Source: Amarolinea aalborgensis (lineage in GTDB: Bacteria > Chloroflexota > Anaerolineae > SSC4 > Amarolineaceae). From it: a stretch of DNA of 19,341 nt. Positions within the stretch are counted from its first letter, which is position 1. The number at the start of each line of letters is the position of its first letter. The position numbers and the translations under genes were made by a program. The notes beneath the pieces are model-generated. The model was not told the DNA's origin and searched no databases. It saw only the letters and a program-made list of their open reading frames with translations. The DNA is taken from assembly GCF_900491745.1 (NCBI RefSeq), contig NZ_UETR01000052.1, positions 1 to 19,341 of the forward strand. Reading direction: 5' to 3'. Below are positions 13,346-19,341 of the stretch, piece after piece.

Positions 13346-13612
13346 CTACAGCAATTCCATTGGCCCACTCGCAAGCCGCTTCCGCCTTCGCGTCCTCGCC
13401 GCATTGGCCGCGTCATGCCGCGCGTCATACCTCAAATGACACCGCTGGCACAACGCACGCAGATTATCCTCCGAGCAATTCATCGGATCATAGTCAAGAT
13501 GCGCCACGGTCAGCTCTCGCCCTCGTTCTCCAACCGCCGCGGCGGCTACTTCTTTCACCAGGGGCTTTACCGACTGCGCAAAGGCACAGTTTCTGTGGTA
13601 TACTTCGGGGCG
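13346..13612 (-). pseudogene. N-terminally truncated HNH endonuclease
   Basis: On the minus strand, a frame open from just inside a stop at 13613-13615 to TAG at 13346-13348 encodes ELTVAHLDYDPMNCSEDNL followed by RALCQRCHLRYDARHDAAN and a basic tail. It holds the HNH signature (AHLDYDP, the asparagine of EDNL, CQRCHLRYD). In the intact family this part follows a CxxC half-site and an N-terminal helical region; only unrelated-looking residues (RPEVYHRNCAFAQSV) precede it here, so the first half was probably lost or replaced. A GTG at 13558 could still start a 70-residue peptide. Nuclease function is doubtful. It overlaps the putative promoter of the AAA ATPase gene on the other strand. Confidence 0.6.
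13596..13604 (+). promoter_or_regulatory. Extended -10 promoter of the AAA/SNF2/Cys-ladder cassette
   Basis: TGGTATACT at 13596-13604 is an extended -10 with a 5/6 match, and the same GTGGTATA core occurs at the antiporter promoter (2611-2618). No good -35 is visible. A start near 13611 leaves about 36 bases before ATG 13647, which supports that start over GTG 13626. Confidence 0.4.
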
Positions 13613-13646
13613 CTAATCACCAGACGTGGGCAAGGACAAACGCTCG

Positions 13647-15152
13647 ATGCGCCAGGAACTCGATATTTACATTCGTGCCCGCTATCCGCTGTTGTACGTG
13701 GTGACCGCGGAAGAGGAACGCGCGTTGGCCGAAATTCAGAAGCTGGCCGATGAATCCAAGACGCGCAAGCAGGTGATTGCCTGGTCGTGTACGGAAGGCT
13801 TCGTCAACCAGGCCAACGGCCGTAAGGATCAGACCAAGCGCGATCCGCTGGTCGCGCTCAACAGCATCATGGAGGACAGCACCCCGACGCTGGTCATTCT
13901 GCGCGACTTTCACCCGTTTTTCGAGAATCACGAGATTGTGCGCAAGCTGCGCGACCTGGCCCAGGCTCTGCAAAAGGGCCATCGCACCGTGATTCTGCTC
14001 TCGCCCGTGCTGCGCATCCCACCAGAGTTGGAAAAAGAAATCACCGTCATTGACTTCAGTCTGCCCAATGAAGCCGAATTGAATGACCTGTATGAGCGCG
14101 CGGTGCAGACGCTGGAGGCTGACGGCAAGGCCCGTATTCAGCTCGATCGCCGCGAGCGCGAACGCCTGGCCAAAGCGGCCCTGGGGCTGACCCTGTCCGA
14201 AGCCGAGAAGGCGCTGGCCAAGGCGATCATCATGGCCGGCGGCCGCCTGGATGGTCGCGCGGTGGAGGCAGTGATCGCCGAAAAGAAGCAGATCATCCGC
14301 AAGTCGGGTTTGCTGGAATTCTACGACACCTCGGAGACGCTGACCGATGTGGGGGGCCTGGATGTGCTCAAGGAATGGCTGCGCAAGCGGGTGCGCGCCT
14401 TTTCCGCGGAGGCGCGCGCGTTTGGCCTGCCGGAGCCGCGCGGCATCTTGCTCGTGGGCGTCCAGGGCTCAGGCAAATCGCTGATGGCCAAGGCGGTCGC
14501 CAACGCCTGGCGCCTGCCGCTGCTGCGCCTGGACGTGGGACGCCTCTTTGCCAGCCTGGTCGGTTCATCCGAAGAGAATCTGCGCACCGCGATTCGGGTG
14601 GCGGAATCCATTGCGCCGTGCCTGCTGTGGGTGGACGAGATCGAAAAGGGCTTTTCCGGCGTCGGCAGCTCGAACGTCAGCGATGCGGGGACCGCGGCGC
14701 GTGTCTTTGGCAGCTTCGTCACCTGGCTGCAAGAGAAAAAGGCGCCCGTGTTTGTCGTTGCCACCGCCAACCTGGTGGATCAACTGCCGCCGGAACTGGT
14801 GCGCAAGGGACGCTTCGACGAGATTTTCTTTGTGGACTTGCCGATGGCCTCAGAACGGGAGGATATCTTCCGCATTCACCTGCGCAAACGCAACCGCGAC
14901 CCGCAGCAGTTCGATGTGTCAACCCTGGCAATGTCGAGCGAGGGCCTCAGCGGCGCGGAGATCGAGCAGGCTGTCGTGGCCGGGCTGTACGAAGCCTTCG
15001 ACGAGGGCCGGCCGCTGGCGACGGACGACATGATCAGTGTGCTGGCCGAGACGATTCCGCTGTCGCAAATGATGGAAGAAACCGTCAACGCGCTGCGTGC
15101 GTGGGCCAAACACCGCGCGCGGCCGGCGTCGTCGCAAACCCGCTTGTTTTGA
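13647..15152 (+). CDS. Ycf46-like AAA ATPase
   Basis: I prefer ATG 13647 (AAGGA ten bases upstream; family members begin near this point) over an in-frame GTG at 13626, giving 501 residues. The N-terminal half (about 1-225) begins RQELDIYIRARYPLLYVVTAEEERA, the typical opening of Ycf46-type proteins, and acts as a regulatory or substrate domain. The AAA core follows: DVGGLDVLKEWLRKR, Walker A GVQGSGKS (271-278), Walker B LLWVDEIE (326-333), GTAARVFGSFVTWLQEK, sensor-1 Asn375 in VVATANL, and arginine-finger segment RKGRFD (386-391). No protease motif is present, so it is probably a remodelling ATPase working as a ring. Ycf46 is conserved in cyanobacteria and algal plastids, where its role is poorly defined. 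It leads a cassette with a SNF2 ATPase 20 bp downstream, so remodelling of nucleic-acid complexes is a reasonable inference. Confidence 0.88.
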   Translation: MRQELDIYIRARYPLLYVVTAEEERALAEIQKLADESKTRKQVIAWSCTEGFVNQANGRKDQTKRDPLVALNSIMEDSTPTLVILRDFHPFFENHEIVRKLRDLAQALQKGHRTVILLSPVLRIPPELEKEITVIDFSLPNEAELNDLYERAVQTLEADGKARIQLDRRERERLAKAALGLTLSEAEKALAKAIIMAGGRLDGRAVEAVIAEKKQIIRKSGLLEFYDTSETLTDVGGLDVLKEWLRKRVRAFSAEARAFGLPEPRGILLVGVQGSGKSLMAKAVANAWRLPLLRLDVGRLFASLVGSSEENLRTAIRVAESIAPCLLWVDEIEKGFSGVGSSNVSDAGTAARVFGSFVTWLQEKKAPVFVVATANLVDQLPPELVRKGRFDEIFFVDLPMASEREDIFRIHLRKRNRDPQQFDVSTLAMSSEGLSGAEIEQAVVAGLYEAFDEGRPLATDDMISVLAETIPLSQMMEETVNALRAWAKHRARPASSQTRLF

Positions 15153-15172
15153 GCGAGCATTGAACAGAGCCT

Positions 15173-17104
15173 ATGCTTGAACGATTCGAATGGCTGGAGA
15201 TTCCGGCCGAGACACAGGCGCCCAAGAAGCGCCGCTCCACGGCCGATGACGTGGTTTTGGGCAAGCGCTGCCCGGCGTGCGGCTGGCTCGATGAGGAGAC
15301 CGCGCTGGAGTGCTTCCGCTGCGGGCATCGTTACAACCGCCAGACGCAGTTAGTCAGCGCGATCGAAGCGCTCGGCGTGCAGCTGCCGCCGCGCCTCATC
15401 GAAGGGCACAAGGAGCTGGCGCGCTTCCTGCGCCAGCAAGAGCCGGCCAGCCTTGACCTGTTTCATCTGCGCGTGCGCGCGGAGACGCTGCGCCTGTCAC
15501 GCGGCTTCGATGAGTTGATCTGCCTGGAAGATATCGCGGTGGATCACTACGACCATCAGTTGGACACGGCCCGCCGCGCCCTGCGTGACATGCGCGGGCG
15601 CGCGCTGCTCGCCGATGAGGTCGGCCTGGGCAAGACGATCGAGGCCGGCATCATCATGAAGGAATTGATCGAGCGCGGGCTGGCGCAAACGATCCTGGTA
15701 TTGACGCCCGCGTCGCTCACCGAGCAGTGGCGTGAGGAACTGGAGAACAAATTCCGTGAGCCTTTCACCATTCTGGATGCTGCGGCCGACTGGCGCGGCG
15801 TGGCCGGGGCCACCGCGGGGCGTTGGATCGTTTCCCTGGACACGGCCAAACAGACCAACCGCGCCGCTTTCCTGTTGGAACGTGATTACGATCTGTTGAT
15901 TGTGGATGAGGCGCACAAGCTGAAGAATCGCAGCACCGTGGCCTGGCGCTTTGTGAACCAGATTCGCAAGCGCTATGTCCTCATGCTGACCGCCACGCCG
16001 GTGCAGAACGATCTGACGGAACTGTACAGCCTGGTCACGATCCTGTCGCCGGGGCACCTGGGCACGGTGCGCGGTTTCCGGCGGCAGTATTTCGATCAAC
16101 GCGACGGGCGCCAGCCCCGCAACGCGCCCGCGCTGCGCCGCCTCCTGAACGATGTGATGATCCGCAATCAACGCAGCAAAGTGACCGTGCGCCTCCCTGC
16201 CCGCCGTGCGGCCGTTTATCATTTGAACTTGTCCGAGCCTGAGCTGGAGCTGTATCGGCAGGTCACGCAGTACATTCGTGAAGAGTTTCAGCAGGAGGCG
16301 GGGAGCAAACATCTGCGCCTGGTGCTGCTGACATTGCAGCGCGAGCTGTGCAGCAGTCCACAGGCCGTGGTTGGCACCCTGGAGAAGCTGGTCAGCGACG
16401 CGCAGTATCCAGAGGCAACGCGCCGGCGACTGACCGCATTCCTGGCGCTGGCGCAGACGATTGGCGAAAGCCGCAAGGTGAACGCGGTGCGCGAGATTCT
16501 GGAGCGCTTCCCGGGCAAGTTCCTGATCTTCACCGAGTATCGGCACACGCTGGAACAGATTGTCAGCCAGCTGCGCGCGTGGAATATCGCCGCGGCTCCT
16601 TTCCATGGCGGCATGAACGTCTTTCAGAAAGAAGATGCGGTGCGCGCCTTTGAAAAGGACACCCGCGTGCTGGTCAGCACGGAGTCGGGCGCGGAAGGGC
16701 GCAACTTGCAGTTTTGCCATCAACTCATCAACTATGACCTGCCCTGGAACCCCATGCGCGTCGAGCAGCGCATCGGCCGCCTGCACCGCCTGGGCCAAAA
16801 GCATGAGGTCAGCATCTTCAACCTCTCCAGCAACGAAACAGTCGAATCGCACATCCTCGATCTGCTGGCCTACAAGATTCGCATGTTCGAACTGGTCATC
16901 GGCGAGCTGGATCTGATCCTGGGCACGCTCGATGCCCACAAGAGCTTCGAGGACCTGGTGCGTGAGGCCTGGCAGGGCAGCCGCAGCGAGGATGATCTGG
17001 CCGCGCGCATGGGCGCGATCGGCAGCGCCATCGAGCGCGCCCGTCGCGAATTCACGGCGATTCGAGAATCGAGCGATTTGCTCAACACCTGGTTGGAGAA
17101 TTAG
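15173..17104 (+). CDS. SNF2-family DNA translocase/helicase with N-terminal zinc ribbon
   Basis: This 643-residue protein starts with a zinc ribbon (Cys33, Cys36, Cys47, Cys50: CPACGW and CFRCGH). The superfamily 2 core has LADEVGLGKTIEAGI (146-160; Walker A), LVLTPASLTEQW (motif Ia), IVDEAHKLKN (243-252; DEAH), LTATPVQN (272-279), FLIFTEYRHTL (450-460), STESGAEGRNLQ (502-513) and EQRIGRLHRLGQ (531-542; arginine finger). These are the RapA/SNF2 motifs, so it should use ATP to move along double-stranded DNA or displace bound protein. No nuclease, HsdR-like or DUF1998 domain is fused, which argues against assigning it to a named defence system. It lies 20 bp after the AAA ATPase gene and 78 bp before the Cys-ladder gene. 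The opposite strand is also open for over 2.9 kb here, an artefact of GC-rich codons. Confidence 0.93.
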   Translation: MLERFEWLEIPAETQAPKKRRSTADDVVLGKRCPACGWLDEETALECFRCGHRYNRQTQLVSAIEALGVQLPPRLIEGHKELARFLRQQEPASLDLFHLRVRAETLRLSRGFDELICLEDIAVDHYDHQLDTARRALRDMRGRALLADEVGLGKTIEAGIIMKELIERGLAQTILVLTPASLTEQWREELENKFREPFTILDAAADWRGVAGATAGRWIVSLDTAKQTNRAAFLLERDYDLLIVDEAHKLKNRSTVAWRFVNQIRKRYVLMLTATPVQNDLTELYSLVTILSPGHLGTVRGFRRQYFDQRDGRQPRNAPALRRLLNDVMIRNQRSKVTVRLPARRAAVYHLNLSEPELELYRQVTQYIREEFQQEAGSKHLRLVLLTLQRELCSSPQAVVGTLEKLVSDAQYPEATRRRLTAFLALAQTIGESRKVNAVREILERFPGKFLIFTEYRHTLEQIVSQLRAWNIAAAPFHGGMNVFQKEDAVRAFEKDTRVLVSTESGAEGRNLQFCHQLINYDLPWNPMRVEQRIGRLHRLGQKHEVSIFNLSSNETVESHILDLLAYKIRMFELVIGELDLILGTLDAHKSFEDLVREAWQGSRSEDDLAARMGAIGSAIERARREFTAIRESSDLLNTWLEN

Positions 17105-17182
17105 CTGGCCGGTGACGGCGCGCGGCGCAGTCAACCGGCGCCAGGCATCAATCCCGGAGTTCCCGGTGGATCTTTCAGTCTG

Positions 17183-19249
17183 ATGGCACGTAAAAAAGCA
17201 GCACCCAAAACCCCAACCGAGTCGCCTCTGCGCCAACTGGCGCTGGAGTTCTTCCACCTGTTTGGCGCGGATGTGCAAGCCAACGGCAGCAGCCCCATCA
17301 CGGTGGCGTTGACGCCAGATCTGGCGGCCCATTTTGGCAAACCGGCCCTCAGCCTGGTGTTTTCGACGGCCGAGTTGTCGCCCTATCATGACCTGGTGGC
17401 CTACGGCAGCCGGGTGTTCGACCGCATGATGACCTACATCGCCAATCACGGCTCGATGGCGCGCGAGACGCTGCCGGCGCATTTCCCAGAGTTGGCCGTC
17501 AGTCGCTTGCCTGGCGAATTGACGCTGGCCGGCTGCGATCTGGCGCACAGCTCGGGCAAGGGCGGCTGGCGCTGCTTGATCCAGTTCAATTTTCATATCA
17601 GCTATCGCGCGGATGACAAGCGCGAAGAGGTCTTCTCGGTGTCCCTGGATGAGGACGGCCAACCGGCGCCCAACATGGGCGACCTCTTGGCGCAAGCTGC
17701 CCCGGCCGCGGCCAACGTGGCGGCGCCCAAGCTCGAATTGCTGATCGAACTGGCGCAGCAAGCCCAGAAGCTGGCTCTTTTTCATGCCGATCAGCAGTGC
17801 GGCGAGATGGAGCAGGACATTCTGCCGCGCCTGCACGTCATCCTCTCGCGGCTGGTCACTTATTATGAGCAGCAGGCGCTCGAAATTCAGGAGCGCGGCG
17901 ATGACCCTGACTACGCCGCCAATCAGCGCGAGGCGCTGCGGGCTGATCTGCAGCGCAAGATCGCCGAAGAACTTGAGAACCATCGTCTGCGTGTGGCGGT
18001 GACGCTTTTCAGCCTGGCGCAGGTGATGCAGCCAACCTGGGAGCACAGCCTGACGCTGCGCAGCCGCGCCGGCGGCGCGACCCTCAAGCTGCCGTTGACG
18101 CGCAATCTCTACACAGGCCAGCTCGCCCTGCCTGTTTGCCACGCCTGCGACCTCCCGACCGCGGTCGTGGGGGTTTGCGCGCACGAGCATGTCAGTTGTC
18201 CGACCTGCCTGGCGCATTGCCACGCCTGCGCCCGAGACATCTGCCTGGAGTGCGGGGTGCAGGGGTGCACCGTGTGCAAGGAGCTGCTTTGTCAAGACTG
18301 CGCCGTCACCTGCCCGGCCTGTGGCCAATGGGCCTGTCGCGAACACGCCGCGCGCTGCCCGGTGTGTCAAGAGACCACCTGCTTTGCCTGTCAGGATGCC
18401 TGCGCGCAGTGCGGGGTGCGCCAGTGCAAGAGCCATCTCGTGGCCGATTACCTGGCGCCGGGCGCGCTGCTGTGTTCAGCTTGCGCGGTCATCTGCCCTC
18501 ACTGCGGGCGCCCCAGCGCACAGACAGCTCACTGCGACTTTTGCGGCCAGGTTTTCTGCCGCGGCTGCACCGACGCCTGCTACGCCTGCGGCAAAATCTA
18601 CTGCCAGCCCCATCTGCTGGCAGACCCGATCAACGGCGGCGCGGTGTGCAAACGCTGTGTGATTCCCTGCCCCCACTGCGGCATGGAGACCGCCTCGCTG
18701 ACCATCTGTGCGGTCTGCGGCGTCAAACAGTGTACATCATGTCTGCAAGGTTGTGCAGAATGTGGTACAATGGTGTGCGAGGATCATCGGGAACGTTGCA
18801 CGCTGTGTGGGCGTTTGCACTGTGAGCTGCACAGCGACCGCTGCCACATGGATGGAAAAACGGTGTGCGTCGCGCACAGCTTTGCCTGTCCGGTCTGCGG
18901 CGGAACGGTGTGCCATGGCCATCAGAAGTTCTGCATCGTGTGCAGCATGGCCTATTGCCCTGACTGCATCAACCTGGACAACGGCGTCTGCGCCACGTGC
19001 CAACAGTTGGAGGACTCGGAGCCGATCAACCTGGCGCAAGAACCGGCCGGTCATGACCCGGATGTGGCCGCGCTGGCGACAGCCTATACCTGGCGTGCGG
19101 CCAGCAACCGCGCTTACATCGTTTATGTTGGCACGCGGTTGATGGGGCAAATGACGTTGGTCGCCAACCATGATGGCAAAGTGGTGCACACAGCGCATGT
19201 CAAACGGCTGGAGTCGCTCATCAAGTGGGGCCGGCGTTTGTTGGGATGA
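17183..19249 (+). CDS. Cysteine-ladder zinc protein (59 Cys in 288 residues)
   Basis: This 688-residue protein has three parts. Residues ~1-310 are an alpha/beta and helical region with a possible coiled coil (~250-285, REALRADLQRKIAEELENHR). Residues 319-606 contain 59 cysteines and several histidines in a run of short modules such as CPxCGxxxCxxC/HxxxC, each about 14-17 residues, as in overlapping zinc ribbons or B-box/RING-like cross-braced sites. Residues ~630-688 are a small basic domain (TWRAASNRAYIVYV, KRLESLIKWGRRLLG). It should bind many zinc ions in the cytoplasm; no signal peptide is visible. I do not recognise a named family. Its position after Ycf46-like and SNF2 ATPases suggests a structural or nucleic-acid-binding partner. 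The ribosome binding site is weak (GGTGGAT, too far from the ATG). A metal-store role or a protein-binding scaffold is possible. Confidence 0.85.
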   Translation: MARKKAAPKTPTESPLRQLALEFFHLFGADVQANGSSPITVALTPDLAAHFGKPALSLVFSTAELSPYHDLVAYGSRVFDRMMTYIANHGSMARETLPAHFPELAVSRLPGELTLAGCDLAHSSGKGGWRCLIQFNFHISYRADDKREEVFSVSLDEDGQPAPNMGDLLAQAAPAAANVAAPKLELLIELAQQAQKLALFHADQQCGEMEQDILPRLHVILSRLVTYYEQQALEIQERGDDPDYAANQREALRADLQRKIAEELENHRLRVAVTLFSLAQVMQPTWEHSLTLRSRAGGATLKLPLTRNLYTGQLALPVCHACDLPTAVVGVCAHEHVSCPTCLAHCHACARDICLECGVQGCTVCKELLCQDCAVTCPACGQWACREHAARCPVCQETTCFACQDACAQCGVRQCKSHLVADYLAPGALLCSACAVICPHCGRPSAQTAHCDFCGQVFCRGCTDACYACGKIYCQPHLLADPINGGAVCKRCVIPCPHCGMETASLTICAVCGVKQCTSCLQGCAECGTMVCEDHRERCTLCGRLHCELHSDRCHMDGKTVCVAHSFACPVCGGTVCHGHQKFCIVCSMAYCPDCINLDNGVCATCQQLEDSEPINLAQEPAGHDPDVAALATAYTWRAASNRAYIVYVGTRLMGQMTLVANHDGKVVHTAHVKRLESLIKWGRRLLG

Positions 19250-19255
19250 AGCAGG

Positions 19256-19341
19256 ATGGAACACGACCAGTTCTTCAAAACGCTATTACGCGCGTTCTTG
19301 GCCGAATTCTTGGATCTCTTTTTTCCAGATATCAAGGCGCG
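19256..19341 (+). CDS. Rpn/DUF4351-like PD-(D/E)XK protein, N-terminus only
   Basis: The ATG at 19256, six bases after the Cys-ladder stop, opens a frame to the window edge. The 28 visible residues (MEHDQFFKTLLRAFLAEFLD, then LFFPDIKA) strongly resemble the N-terminus of Rpn/transposase_31 and DUF4351 proteins, which begin HDxLFKxLL..FF.EFLELFFP. That group contains PD-(D/E)XK nuclease folds linked to recombination. An ATG at 19246 overlapping the previous stop opens a different frame with no family resemblance. The catalytic residues lie outside the window, so activity cannot be judged. Confidence 0.6.
   Translation, partial: MEHDQFFKTLLRAFLAEFLDLFFPDIKA

Noticed and set aside
15173..17104. 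Assigning the SNF2 gene to DISARM or a type I restriction system
   Set aside because: No methyltransferase, DUF1998, phospholipase-D or HsdR nuclease partner is present in the window.
15497..18436. A 979-codon open frame on the minus strand across the SNF2 and Cys-ladder genes
   Set aside because: The plus-strand genes have unmistakable family motifs in order. The antisense frame is His/Gln/Arg/Ala-rich without recognisable domains and arises from GC-rich codon bias.

Overview
The window looks like chromosomal DNA from an uncultivated Chloroflexota bacterium (Anaerolineae/Caldilineae-like). This is an inference from the proteins. Long Pro/Thr-rich linkers follow lipoprotein signals or precede an SH3-like domain. 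Surface lipoproteins carry serpin or unknown domains. Most genes have GC-rich codons. I see no rRNA, tRNA or CRISPR array.

Layout. (1) Positions 1-2316, minus strand: a leftward operon-like set of a Pro/Thr-linker lipoprotein, a membrane-anchored protein with a degenerate M23-like look, and a secreted Cys-rich protein that runs off the left edge. Base composition changes from GC-rich to AT-rich inside the lipoprotein's linker. (2) 2317-2900: a divergent control region with a promoter on each strand and an imperfect 29-30 bp direct repeat. (3) 2901-8974, plus strand: an ion-homeostasis cluster made of a CPA2/NapA-like cation:proton antiporter, an overlapping small PII-like protein, a large fusion (two UspA domains, DUF389 membrane domain, Pro/Thr linker, SH3-like domain), and a ClC chloride transporter with CBS and TrkA-C-like domains. 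(4) 9076-10353: an inhibitory-type serpin lipoprotein with a very strong ribosome binding site.

(5) 10354-13646: a remodelled region. It holds a long hairpin, a C-terminal gene remnant, a terminator-like hairpin, and then an AT-rich three-gene operon with its own consensus-like promoter. That operon encodes a thymidylate-kinase-like protein, a MoaA-like radical SAM enzyme with a second cysteine set, and a GreA/GreB-like protein. To its right lie a broken IS3-family OrfA and a truncated HNH gene on the opposite strand. The operon is probably horizontally acquired cargo and is the best candidate for an undescribed system.

(6) 13647-19341, plus strand: a tight GC-rich cassette of a Ycf46-like AAA ATPase, a SNF2-family ATPase with an N-terminal zinc ribbon, a protein with 59 cysteines in a 288-residue zinc-binding ladder, and the start of an Rpn/DUF4351-like protein cut by the right edge.

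How they may work together (inference). The antiporter, PII-like protein, DUF389 fusion and ClC could balance cations, protons and chloride under stress. The kinase and radical SAM enzyme could make or modify a nucleotide, with the Gre-like protein acting at RNA polymerase. The AAA/SNF2/Cys-ladder set looks like a nucleic-acid remodelling or stress module of unknown purpose.
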